This document shows positions 12,891 to 24,199 of a stretch of DNA of 64,000 bases, in pieces. Origin of the DNA: Cucumis sativus. Taxonomy: Eukaryota > Streptophyta > Magnoliopsida > Cucurbitales > Cucurbitaceae. A program made the translations under genes and the position numbers. The notes beneath the pieces were generated by a model that worked only from the letters and a program-made list of their open reading frames with translations, was not told the origin of the DNA and did not search any database. The number at the start of each line of letters is the position of its first letter. Within the stretch, counting starts at the first letter, position 1. The DNA lies in assembly GCF_000004075.3 (NCBI RefSeq), contig NC_026660.2, positions 7,812,001 through 7,876,000 on the forward strand, given 5' to 3'.

Positions 12891-13582
12891 AGTTTTTCCT
12901 TTTGTTTTTTTTTTTAATATTTTGCGATGAGATGTATGTTATAATCTTACATATAAATCATTAAATAATTTTATTAGTAAACTATATATTCAAGTTTAAA
13001 AAATAGTTGATTATATATTTTTGACTTTCACGTTAAATATAGATTTGAAAAAAAATCTCTACCAACTAAATAATTTTTTATTTTGAAAAAAAAACACTTT
13101 ATATCCACATGGAAATGAAATTTCAAAAAAACAAATTCCTTAACATTATTTTATTTAGTTCTTTTCTTTTGTAAAATTTTATTATCTAAAAAATCTTACT
13201 TTTATTATTAAAGAATAATAATGTTCATTCATATGTTCTAAAACCATTTTAAACATATTTTCAAACTTTTGAGAACTAAAAGTCTTTTATTTTAAAACAT
13301 GAGAAACAGGGTTAACAACTTTTAAAGACAACTATTATATAAAGTTGAACCAATCACATTAAGAAGTTAGATTTAAAATGAAAATTACCACCCACTCACT
13401 TCGATATATAACGATGAAAAATACATAATAATCACTTCACTCCATTTTAAATTTACCAACATTGTTACTTAATTCTCTCTCTACAATTACCATTTAAGCT
13501 TTTTATTCCAAAATACAAACACAACTCTCACCCAAAAAAAAGAAAAAAAAACACCACCTATCATCAAATCACCACCATTTTC

Positions 13583-14643
13583 TCACTCACACGGCGCAAA
13601 AAAATGGATATCCCCCAACCGATCATTGCTCGGCGAATTACCCCCATAAACTAGAAGGCCCAATTCCCCTCCCTTTCGGCCCACAGCAAACGCACACCAA
13701 CCCCTCGGCCCAGGATGATCCTCTAAGCCCAACCCATCTTCCACTCTACTCCACTCCAACGCCTCCGTGTCCAACACATAAACCTCTCCGACGAACTTTC
13801 CGGCCCCCAAGTGCCCTAGGTCACTGGGGTCCACTTCCCCACCGTAGATATACACATACTTCCCAATTGCGCACGTGCAAAACACGCTCCTAGCTGTCGG
13901 CCTTTCCCCCTTAGTCTCAACTTGGGTCCATTTATTTTGCTCCGGACTAAAATAGTGAACGTCGTCCATTTCCATACCCGCAAATCCATACACTACCCAT
14001 ATTTTATCTTGGGCCACAGCTAGGCCCGGCCCACCTCGACCCTTTAACCCTTCCCCTGCTGCTGGATACTCGATCCATTTTCCATCTATCGTATCATAAG
14101 CCCACAAGTCGTTGAGGCGACCAGAGTTACCGCACCCGCCGAAAATGTAGATGCGACGGTCATCGGCCGTTGTGGAGTGGTAGCTCCTCTGCGGTGGTCC
14201 ATAGTCGCCACCAGAGAGGAGCGTCCATTTGTTGATTGATGTGTCAAATGAGTAAAGCTCGTTTAGTTCCTTGTGCTCTGTATCCCTACCGCCGAAGACA
14301 TAAATGATTTGGCCGACGGAGGCCATCGTAACACCGACGCGAGGTGGAGGGATGTCGCCAGAGGCGGCACCAACCGTCCAGATGTGATCATGGAGGTCGA
14401 AGATGTGGAGTTTGTTGTCGACGGGGAGTCGGGGGGAGAATTCTCCACCAAAGGAGTAGGCCTTTTGGTCTACGATTGCGATAGCGTGAGAGCTTCTTGC
14501 ACCTGGGCCTGTGGTTTTTTGATCGATCTGCAAAGAATTGTTTAGTAAATTTGTGAAAAAATGGAATTAAGAAATGAAAAGGTCGATGATTATGATAATG
14601 TGAAGATACTGACCTTAATCCAATTTCCCTTTGTGGGAGCCAT
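13583..14643 (-). CDS. Kelch-repeat protein, nitrile-specifier NSP5-like
   Basis: Two exons read on the minus strand: 14643-14614 (ten codons, starting MAPTKGNWIK) and 14527-13583. They are joined by a GT-AG intron (14613-14528) and give 324 aa, close to the length of Arabidopsis NSP5. The protein is a kelch beta-propeller: FGG or YGG turn motifs recur (SFGGE, VFGGRD, IFGGCGN, VYGFAG, IYGGEVD, VYGGNS), each followed by an aromatic blade residue (IW, KW, EW). GPGARSSHAIA near the N-terminus and the HPGPRGWCAFA block near the C-terminus are typical of the ESP/NSP/TFP family. Those proteins steer glucosinolate breakdown in Brassicales. NSP5-type members also occur in plants without glucosinolates, where the role is unclear. 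The metal-site region reads E-V-D-P-S-D-L-G-H (E241 to H249). Enzymatic function is therefore not certain. Confidence 0.88.
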
Positions 14644-15382
14644 TTGTTGAAAGCCTAGAGAATTCAATCTCCTAAAGCAATGAGCGACCGTTCTAGTAGG
14701 ACATTCTTTGATAAATAATATACATTTGTGCAAAAGGACATGATATTTCAATAGAAACCCAGTCGGATTATGGTTAAATTAAAAATTACCATGTGTAGAC
14801 TATTAATGAGTTTTTATTTGACTATAACAATTAAATTTGAATTTCTAATTTTTCTTTTTCTTTTTTCAAATTATAGCAACAAATTTTATAATTGTTCTCT
14901 TAGTAGTGCCAGAATGAAAATAACATTTCGTCATCACTCATAAAATTATAGCATAAAAAAAAATACTTGGCTGTAAAATTACACTTGTATCCTCACTCAT
15001 AAAATACAATAAAAATAAATGTTCTAACATTTTTTCAAAAACAAAAAAAAAACCACCTATTTATATCTACTTTTCACGAACAAATAATTAAATGAAGATT
15101 TGTAAGATAAGTGTTAAGTGCTTAGGTTTTGAAGATAGTTTAGTACCTCTTTCATAATTTTCTAGTATCCTACGTTCTCTTTCTTATTCCCTACTTCTCT
15201 TTTATTTTGTTTTTAGAACAAAAAATGATATTATGTTTGATAACTATTTATGTTTTCTGTTTCTTGAAGAAAGAACGGAAACAAAAACTTGTTTGATAAT
15301 TCGAATTCTATTTAAAAATTATTTTCGAATTTTGGACAAATTTGAAATTTCTTTCTTTTATGTTTTCACTGTATACAAAATT

Positions 15383-15990
15383 TAGGGTCTATTCGGTAAC
15401 ATTTTTGTTTCCATGTTTCTTCTTTTTTTAGAAGAAGAAAGATGAATGTGTTTAGTAACTATTTTGTTTTCTTGTTTCTTGAAAAAAAACAGAAAATGTG
15501 TTTGATAACTGTTTCTTATTTTCTTTGAGATTTATTTTTTATTCTATTCACGTTATTTTATTTACAACTAATTTAGTTAAACATTTGACCATTTACTTTG
15601 GGTAGAGGAAGAGGAAAACCTAGATCCGACGAAGAGAAAGACGTTATGTAGAGGAAGATGAGGAGAGACGAGGAGGAAGATGACAAAGACAATAAAAGAA
15701 AGGGGAAGAGATGATTACTGGGAAAGACTATGGAAATAAGAGGAGAAGAAAAAGGAAACCCACATGAAAGTGGTTATGTGGGGAAGAAGATGAAAATAAG
15801 GAAATAGATGAAAATAATTGAGAAAAAGAAAAGAAATAGATAAAAATATTTGAGAAAAAATAAAAGAAAATAGATTAAAATAATTGAGAAAAAATGAAAG
15901 TAAATAGATAAAAATTATTGAAAAAAGGAAAAGGATGAAAATAATGGAGAAAAATGAAAAGGAAAATAATTGAGAAAAATAAAAGAGAAG
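15383..15990 (-). repeat. Dispersed repeat with minisatellite, copy B (inverted)
   Basis: It begins GGGTCTATTCGGTAACATT at about 15384 and ends in the A-rich complement of the minisatellite (ATAATTGAGAAAAAG units, about 15810-15990). It is the inverted counterpart of 12019-12890, sharing AATGTGTTTGATAACTG, GAGATTTATTTTTTATT and the purine-rich GGAAGA section. An internal partial duplication (AATGTGTTT...TAACT twice, about 15443 and 15493) is present. A further fragment of the family may lie at 15229-15305. Confidence 0.7.
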
Positions 15991-16724
15991 AAAGATAAAC
16001 TAATTTTGTATGTTCCCAATAATTTTTTTATAAAATAATGAATGTTTTTACTTTTCTTCCGAAAAAACAAACCCTTCAATTTTAAAAAACAGAGTTCAGA
16101 TAATAATTTTTTCAATATAATATGTATTATAAATTTTATAATAATACACAATAATAATTATATAAATTTTTATGTTAAACTACTATTTAAATTATATTCC
16201 TTAATAGTTTTTCGATGATTAAAGTTAGTTTTATAATTTGAATATATAGTTACATTTTTTTAAAAAAAGAAAAACACTTAAGTCCAACTTTTGAATAAAC
16301 CACAAAATAAATTTATTTTTTCAGATTTACTACTAAACAGGTACTAAAATACTAAAATAGCAAACCGAAGCATAGTTCCCCTGCCATAAAAGTGTAGTGT
16401 CATCTTTCAGATTTAAAAATTGATGGATGGATTTTGGTGGATATTCATGTAAATATGACTAACTGACTGAGATTTAAGAGGGTTTTGTTTAGTCTGATTT
16501 AAATTTTAGTTTTGAGAATCAAAATTTTCTCAAAATATTGGCTATGTATTGAAAAAAAAAAAAAAAAACAAGAACAAGAACAAATTCACAGCTGGGGCTA
16601 ACAAAATAATGGATAAAAGGTTTTGATTACACAATAAAATGGAAATTGTTTTTTGTTAAAATTATTTTTTATGGAAACTAAGATCATATGCTAATTAAAA
16701 GTAAAAGGGGGAGAAGTAGAGTAC

Positions 16725-16875
16725 CGGAGGAGAGAGGTGGGCGGATGGTGAGCAAAATCTGAAGAACTGGTGAAGGGATCGGAGACGGAGAAGAGAAATC
16801 GAAAACGTCAGACGGAGAAGAGGAAGAAGAACAGGTGCTGCGGCTGAGAGTGAAGATTGTGAGACTGGGAGTTAA
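16725..16875 (-). other. Probable untranslated leader exon of the kelch gene
   Basis: This GC-richer, pyrimidine-rich (on the minus strand) block stands out from AT-rich surroundings. On the minus strand a TATAAAA lies about 30 bases upstream, the block contains no ATG, and it ends at a donor-like CCG|GTACTC. A plausible acceptor (TTGCTTTAG) lies about 30 bases before the kelch start codon near 14672. Together these suggest a 5' UTR exon and a leader intron of about 2 kb that contains repeat copy B. Only transcript data could confirm it. Confidence 0.45.
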
Positions 16876-16903
16876 TGAACTCGGAGCCGCCCTATACAGT
16901 GCG

Positions 16904-16910
16904 TTTTATA
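16904..16910 (-). promoter_or_regulatory. TATA box, minus strand
   Basis: TATAAAA on the minus strand is followed by CGCACTGTATAGGGCGG and then the pyrimidine-rich leader block. It is embedded next to a (TA)n run, so chance occurrence is possible. Its spacing to the leader exon is what one expects of a core promoter. Confidence 0.4.
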
Positions 16911-16929
16911 CATATATATATATAGAATT

Positions 16930-18006
16930 GAAGGTGAGCCCAATTATTAGGTCTTCGTTCGTTATTTGTTAATTTTGTTTGGTGCAAATCCCTACTAACT
17001 CATCACGCGGGCATAGCTTTCCTTCCAAATTTATAATCAACAAAACCAAAATAAATTAATTGACAAATTAACAATATTCAATCTAAATGTGATGCATAGT
17101 TGTTGCTAATTGTTAAGTATTGTTTTCGTTTTAATTGATAAATTATTATAATACTTCTAACATTACCACTTGACCCTTGAGGAAAATGTAAAGATAATTA
17201 TAAAATACTAACATGTAATTTGCTGTTATCATTATTTCAAGGGGTAGAAGTAAAGATAACAATCTCAATAATAATAATTATTTTATAATTTTGAGTAAAC
17301 CCGATCAAAACCAATTTTAATTACATTTATTGAACCATGAGTTATATTTCATTATAAGTACACCAATTTTGGATTGCAAATTTCAGTGTTAAAGCCTATA
17401 GTAGAGGTAGGTTTCTATAAAAAAAAGGAAAATTTGTAGAAAGACGTGAAGAACTTGACCCAACAACACTAATTATTTGTATTCGAGGACAGAGAGATCT
17501 CAACTTATTGTACAATACGATGATGGGCATTTTTCTTCTTCTTGAGAAAGTGGGTCATTTGATATTTTAAACCTTTAAAATGGGTCATCTTTAATAATAT
17601 TTGGTCGATATGCTCCTAATGGACCATCTATAATGTTATTGTCGGCTTCTGCAAAGTCACAATCCTCACCCATGTAGCAATGCCCTTAGATGCAACCGAC
17701 TAAAGTGGTTTAATATAATTATTGTATAACATTCTATCCACATCATCACACTTTATCTCATTTTATTATTTAACCATGTACTTATCTTCTCTCAATTTTT
17801 TAATAATTTGATTTTACTATATATTTTAAGAGATGGATGGTCCAATGAATGATACTCCTAGTTCACAAATTGTAAGGATCTGGTTAGGATTAGTTAAGAA
17901 ATCATAAATAATCAAACTAAATAACCGAGTGCGTAAGGGCTGAGAGGGGGAGAGACAAAAATAGGCATGATCCATGCATGCCTTTTTCCAAAACATTATT
18001 GTGGTG

Positions 18007-18048
<42 letters not shown>

Positions 18049-18480
18049 AGCATATACAAACTATTTCGTTTATAACAAATTAAACCCTACCTGTCCAACT
18101 TTAAAATGAAGTTTTTGAAAAGTGGGAGTATAATTGGAATTAGTTTACCTATTTTTTAGGTTTAAATCTTGTATTGGTCTCCAAATTTTGTGTCTTATTC
18201 TATTTTGGTATTTCACCTTTTAAAAGTGTTTATTATCCCTAAATTTTAAAAAGAGCATACTTTGTTTCTTACCGTTAAGATTCCTTTCTCTCTAATGAAT
18301 GGTGGGGTGACTTCTATATTTAGATGACTAGGATGTCAAATCAGATAATTGATACCTTGTAGAAATACAAGTCATTATGGCGTTTTAAGTAGAATAATGA
18401 AAGTCTCAATACGGGAAAAAGGAGGAAGAAATAAGAAAATTACGTGTTACAAGTAGCAAAAGAGTTTTATGCATGTTTAT
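16930..18480. other. Intergenic DNA, no gene seen
   Basis: AT-rich, without recognisable coding sequence. Positions 18150-18360 resemble a dispersed repeat also seen at 34570-34800 (shared wording around TTTAAATCTT, TTAGATGA and CCAATTAAGAT-like sequence), possibly an old MITE-like family. Confidence 0.4.
18011..18041. repeat. (AT)n microsatellite
   Basis: About 15 uninterrupted AT units, easily the longest dinucleotide run in the window. Confidence 0.9.
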
Positions 18481-19402
18481 CATAGCTTGTCTTAACTGCA
18501 ATGATTTTAGGCGAAAGAGAGAAGTGCAGCCAAGCAAAGAACATCGAGCAAGGAGACACAGGATCACCAAGCAATCAGAAAAATGAAGTTAGGCGATTTA
18601 CATCGCTAGAAGACAAAATGGTTGTTGCAAATGTTAGAAAATGATGAAAGTGACGTATGTTTGCGGCGCTAAGTACCTTTATCAAAGAATTAATGAAGCC
18701 CAGACGATGTTAAGTTCCATCGGTCCTCGCCTATAAAATAGAAGTTTGTCTCTTCAGAATAAGTGAGCGAAATTTTGGAGAACAAGTTCACTTTATCCTT
18801 TATTTTTCCTCTATGTTTTAGATGAGAGATTGAGACATAGTTGATAGAAATCTCCATCTACGCTTCCTCTCAGTGTAATAGGCAGAAAACAGAGTCAATG
18901 AGTATAAGAAATTATACTTAAAGCCTCAACAGTACATGTCCTTCTACTTCCAATTGTAATTTTTTTTATGTTGTATATGTAATTTGAACCTCATGGTCGA
19001 AAGGCCTAAAGTCTTAGTTATGAATGTAATTTTCTTCTATTTCCATTCTCCTATATCTCTGTATCTCTTCATGCTATTGCTTATATGTATAAAAAGGATA
19101 AGACATACGGTGGAATTAGTACTAGAGAATCTGGATGTCTGTATTATTTGTCCGTTCAGTTAAATGTTTTGCAATTAATACCTTATTCTATTTGAAAGAA
19201 AGAATAAAGCAATGAATGTTGTCACTCGCTAGAGTGATGACCTGAATTTAACTAAACATGCGACGAAAAGAATGTAGTAATACATACTTGTTACTGAAAT
19301 CATCCTTAATATACATATCAGAAATTCGAGTATGTGTGTTGATAAGGTACCGAGAGGTTGCCCGCCTTAATATAGGATGAATGCGTATAATTTAGTCAGA
19401 TG
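18480..19402. other. Decayed retroelement-like DNA hosting the CACTA insertion, left side
   Basis: CTATAAAATAG at about 18730, followed by a leader-like section, looks like an LTR promoter. Downstream the motif CCGAGAGGTTGC at about 19350 has a near-match (TCGAGAGGTTGC) at about 24805, across the transposon. Both belong to a low-copy repeat that the transposon interrupts. No intact reading frame is recognisable. Confidence 0.35.
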
Positions 19403-19405
19403 GAC
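19403..19405. other. Target-site duplication GAC (left)
   Basis: GAC directly precedes the CACTA terminus, and an identical GAC follows the other terminus at 24727-24729. Three-base duplications are diagnostic for CACTA (En/Spm) elements. Confidence 0.85.
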
Positions 19406-20194
19406 CACTAGAAGAAAAACTGTCTACTATGACAGTTATATATATCAGAAAATGAGAGAGAGAAAAAAGAACTGTCACAAAATGTAAAATTTCGCGTTTT
19501 TGGTGGAAAAAGACGGAATTTTTCGGATAATACATTTCGCGACAGTTATTTGATGTCATAGAAAAAAACATAAAATAATATTTTTTTAATTAAAAAAATA
19601 ATAAATAAAGATTAGAAATTTAGAAAACATTTCCCCAAATCATAAACCCTTATTATTTTCCCCAATTCTTCCGCGAAATCTCCATCTCCAATCTGATCGT
19701 CTTCCATCTCCAATCCGACCATCTTCCGGCCTCGTCACCATTCGCCCCTACTCCTAGCCGTCTGTTCACTCTGGCGTGGCCATCTATTCGCTTCGATGTG
19801 TCCATCGTTTTCGTCTTCTCCGGCGCTGCCATTCGTGTCCGTCGTCACCTCCTCTGCCGGTAAGCTTCTATTCCTTCTCTCTTTGTCTCTTCTCTTTGTG
19901 AATATTGTGTATTTCCCTTTCATAAACATTCCAACAATCCAATGTCTTTATACATGAGTTTCAACTACCCCTCTTCTTCTTACCCAAGTCAGAAGAAGAA
20001 AAAAATGGTTTACATAGCTCTCTTTGTCCTCTTCTTCAACTTTTTCCTTTTTTTTTTTTTTTTTTCTGTAAATGGGGTTAAAGTGTATTCTTAGTTCTAT
20101 ATTTACTTAAGCTATGGGTCTCAATCAAGAATGTGGAGCAAGTGAAGGAAGGGTGAGTTTTTTTTTTTTTTTCATGGTGGAAGTTTGAATTTTG

Positions 20195-20361
20195 AAAGTG
20201 GGTGTTCAAATGTCGCTTCATTATCCTAAGTACACGAAGAGGGATTATGAGAAAATGGAGGAAGGTAAGTTGAATTTGCTTCTAAAACAATATGGACTCT
20301 GTTTTGATGGTACCCTAAAGGGAAAAGAGCATTTGCTATTGGGATGTTCTTATGGCCTTAA
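20195..20361 (+). pseudogene. Captured fragment of a DUF7722-type protein gene
   Basis: The frame contains KVGVQMSLHYPKYTKRDYEKM followed by EEGKLNLLLKQYGL and DGTL, which matches the conserved C-terminal block of small plant DUF7722 proteins. Just after GTLKGK the frame slips. In the next frame the expected ending RAFAIGMFLWP appears and stops at TAA 20359-20361. The copy is therefore frameshifted and lacks its upstream exons. Family recognition is from memory of the motif. Confidence 0.7.
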
Positions 20362-20696
20362 CAACTTTGAATTTACCCACCATGTGTTTGATGAAATTCC
20401 TAAAAAAAACACTATTAAATTTTTATGAACTCCAACTCTGCCCTTGGTTTTGATTGTCACATCCTATGTTTCTATGAATGTTTCTTAGTGTGCTGAGAAT
20501 GATTTTTCAGGATTCAATATTTAGCAAAAACGTCTACATGCTAGCAAGGTTTGATTTTCTCCATTTTTCTTTGAATTGGTGCTTACCTAGTGATTTTAAG
20601 ATATGATTTGGAGTAGTTGTGTAAATGACTGATAATTTGTGGGGATTTTCACTGAATACATTTAGGATTTTCGTTAGGTTTTATCTTGTTGTATTG

Positions 20697-20744
20697 TGGA
20701 CGGAGGAAGAACATAAGCTTTCCTTGTTGGGATTACAACAAGAT
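20697..20744 (+). pseudogene. Possible captured fragment of a one-repeat MYB gene
   Basis: WTEEEHKLSLLGLQ matches the first helix of SHAQKYF-type single MYB repeats, where WTEEEHKLFLLGL is the usual form. The following helices are absent. The match covers only about 14 residues, so this could be chance or a different SANT-like protein. Confidence 0.35.
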
Positions 20745-22260
20745 TTCTTGATTGATAGGATTTTGGAATCATGCAGAAAAGTTGAAGTATTCTCTTATTT
20801 ATTTCTTGAAATCTTCTAAAAAAGAACATCATCAATCAATTCTAACATGAAACTTAAACAAGATTTTTTTTTTGTGAGATTATGAGAAAATATGATATTA
20901 GTTTGTGCTTGTAAGGTGTTTGACGATATGTGTCTGAAGCTTTAATTTTTTTTTTCTTTTTCTTTTGCATTGTGCGAGTGTGTCCTATGATCTGATTGTT
21001 ACACACACTGAAGCCTATTTTTAACTTAGTATATTAGACTTGTTGTAATGAAGTTTAGTTTGGCAATTGACAATTCACCATTTAGAAAATTGTTTGATTT
21101 GTTTTTATTGTGCTAGTTGCTGCCATTTTGCAGTTTGCACAAGTATTTGTAGCTAAGTGATCATGTCAATTCATCTATATGGTGCATAATGGTTTTTTAG
21201 TGTACACTTTCCACCCCTCTTTTCTCCTTTTGGATAAAAGTTGCTCAAAATGTTCCATCTTGTGAATTAATTGTTTCATTGTTTTCATAGGCAGGAAGCG
21301 TGGATGTTCAATTATATATACGTTTGTTTAGGAGCTATTTTTGATACCCTGAAATCATTTGATTCATAGACCTATTATCTTTTATGCTATGAGTTGGTCT
21401 AAATGTATATTTTGTTGTCTCCATTAGACTGAGGATCCACTATCTTTTCATTGTAGATAATATATGGGTCCTTGAAAATGTTCTGCCTAGTTTTTCTGAT
21501 AATTTATGTTCCAGACTTATGATGGAATGATTATTGGAGAACATTCTAGGGAATCAAATCTAGATGTAAGTTGAGAACTTTATGTTTAGACTTTGGATCG
21601 AAGTTGTAATTTCTACTTGATTTACATGGTAAGCAATTTTCTTTTTTCTAGGTTAATCGAAGTTGTAATTTCTACTTGATTTACAAGAAAAATGTAGTCT
21701 CATATTTTCCGGACTATACTTAAGTCCTCTTCTCCTAAGTTATTGTCTGCTTTGTCAGACATCTTTCTAAAGTCTACAAAAGATGATGGTTATTTGCAAG
21801 CATGCCTCTATTGGTTGAAAAATGAAAACTTGTGCTTTTGTGATAGGTTGACTTTGTTATTAGTTAGGTTACTTCAGTTGTTGGTTCATAAGCACATTGT
21901 GGTAGTTACTGCTAGTTGTCTTGTGTATGTTTGCACTTCATCCATTTCTTTTAATGACTTTTGCTTCTTCTATGTCTTGGAGTTCTTTTGTTTCGTATGG
22001 GCTAGGGTATTTTGTATATTCTATATATTCCAATACTAGTTCTGTTTGAACTATTTGCAGCCCAATTGGTGAAATTTCTTCAATATCAGATAAAAGTATA
22101 TTGTCAAATCTCTTGGGGAAGACAATAAAGTTAGAAACAGAGGATTAGGAGACACACCCATAGAGTTTATTAGAACTCTTGCCTAAAAATTAGAATTCTT
22201 CATTCCAAGCATCCTTCTAATTATAATTTTAAAACTAAACTGAATTTTCAAATGAAACAG

Positions 22261-22586
22261 GGAGATGGATCTCTTGCTAGTTCCTTATTCCTCATATCCC
22301 AGCCTAAAAATAATCCAAATGCCTCACTTTTTACTAGCCAGCAAGGTCAATATAGCCCCTGTATGTTTTCTTTTAATTTTTAGACATACTTATAGCAACT
22401 GTTAACAATTTTTCTAGTGCTACAGATTCCAATAGCATTGGATATGGCTGTTGAATTTCGATCCAGAGATTCTGACCTATGGAAGCACATTTATGCAGAT
22501 GAGTACATGAAATGTGAAGTGATAGAGTGTTGTGAATCTTTAAAAAATGTCCTGAATGTTCTGGCAGTTGGAGAAAATGAGAAAAG
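22261..22586 (+). pseudogene. Captured callose synthase (GSL/CalS) fragment, two exons
   Basis: Exon A (22261-22345) encodes [19 protein letters not shown] and MPHFLLASK. Exon B (22426-22586) encodes [19 protein letters not shown] followed by [20 protein letters not shown] and VGENEK. Both match consecutive segments in the central part of plant callose synthases, where the consensus is [14 protein letters not shown]...DLWKRICADEYMKCAV. The intron between them (22346-22425) keeps GT and AG, and the frame is open across both exons, so the DNA was captured at the genomic level. It represents only about 80 of some 1,900 residues and has no catalytic function on its own. Confidence 0.88.
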
Positions 22587-22877
22587 GTTCCAAGTTACAT
22601 TCCTACTTATTGAACCAAACATCATTAAATAATCATAGTTCTTTCGTTTTTGTCAGTTGCATTTTTTTTTTTTTTTTTTGTCGACTTTGACACTTGAACA
22701 AGTTTTTTTTTTTTTTATGAGGATATATTAAGAATCTTGCTTTTAAGGCTTCCTCTTTTCTCTCTCGCTTTATTTAAATGATAGTAAATGGTTCAAATTA
22801 GTTTATTACAACAATGATTTGTATGTAGTTTCATTTATAATGTCAATATATCAAAATTCTTGATTAATTGATTGCAG

Positions 22878-23091
22878 TTCAAAGAAAGTGTTAAACAATT
22901 TGCTCAAGATAACATTGCTCCCCATGCCACAAAAATTGATCAACCCAACTCTTTTCCAAATGTCAGTTGGAAGTCCTTCTCTATATGTTTAATGAGTTGC
23001 TATATGATTTGACTAAAATGTATTGTATTGTAGGATGTTAACTTATGGAAGCTCATTCGGGACTTCGATCTCCATGGAATTAGAACATCAG
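22878..23091 (+). pseudogene. Captured isovaleryl-CoA dehydrogenase fragment, two exons
   Basis: Exon C (22878-22961) encodes FKESVKQFAQDNIAPHATKI then DQPNSFPN. Exon D (23034-23091) encodes DVNLWKLIRDFDLHGI. Together they match the N-terminal domain of plant mitochondrial isovaleryl-CoA dehydrogenase (leucine catabolism), which has FKESV.QFA.ENIAPHA..ID..NSFP followed by VNLWKLMGDFNLHGIT. Splice sites around both exons look intact. The flavin and substrate sites are missing, so it is a fragment only. Confidence 0.85.
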
Positions 23092-24199
23092 GTACATGTC
23101 AATGGCCCCTTCTTAGTTAATGTCGTTCATATTATAGGATTAAGAGTAATAGATACCTTTTTTATTTTTATCATGGATAGTATGCTTGTACTGGTTGGCT
23201 ATTGCTACTTATGTAAATTGCCATGGGTGTTATGTCTGTACTTATTGCTATTGCTAAATTGCTACTTGTGTAAATTGTCATGGATTTTATGTCGTACTCA
23301 TTGGTAGAGCTTTTTTTGGATAAGAAACTAGGAGACTTTTAATTTCTGTTAAGCCATAAATGATACAAGTTGTTCTAGTTTCATTTTCCTAGTACCTTAA
23401 TATTTCTTGGCTTTGTTAACTGAAGTGGATTACACATGAAAACTGTCTTATTTATGATATTTGTGGATTTGAAAGTGTTTGACTCCTTAAGATGGAAACT
23501 TTTCGGCTCTTGTCGGATAACGTTTCTTCCAACCTTTTTGATAGTGAACTACTAATGGATTCTTAAGTTTCATTCATCTCGATTATTACTTATGATTACT
23601 TATTCAATAATTTCCTTGTAGATTACTTATTTATATCCAGGTAAATTTTCTAAAGAGTAATGATACAAGAGTTGTAATTTGTAAAAAGTTTCAATATTGT
23701 AGACCAAGTGGATGTTACGGTGATGCTCTTATTCTACATTTGTGCTCTGCTATGTAGTTGTTTCTCTTATTGACGCATGTAGTGATAGGTAATGCTCAAT
23801 GTTGAAAGTTTCTATAAGAGTTGTACTCTCTTATCCTATGATGGATGCTTATATCCATGTTGTCTTTGTAGGTTCAACTGGAGTCGACAACTTCGTGAGT
23901 TTACTTTCAAAGAACATTTTCAGAGACGAACATTCTCGGTTGGTCGTTTATGCTTCTGCAGAAAATCTTGTTATATGTATTCTAATGCTATTTAAAATAT
24001 TTTTTGATTAAGGGTTGGGATTCCGTACTTGTAAATTGTTGACACTTAATTGGAAATGTACGAATATTATAAATTGTATTATATCGTATATATATTAAAG
24101 TGTTGGCTACTTTTTTCTATATGGGTGTCAATATTATAAATTCAAAATTGTCATTCTCAGCTACATTATTGTCATTCAAATGGTTCGTGTAATGGTGGA

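Noticed and set aside
13583..14545. Plus-strand frame (14273-14545) opposite the kelch gene
   Set aside because: It is antisense to the kelch coding sequence and has no independent support.
20692..20819. A functional MYB gene in the CACTA element
   Set aside because: Only the first helix motif is visible and the recognition helix is missing. At most it is a captured fragment.
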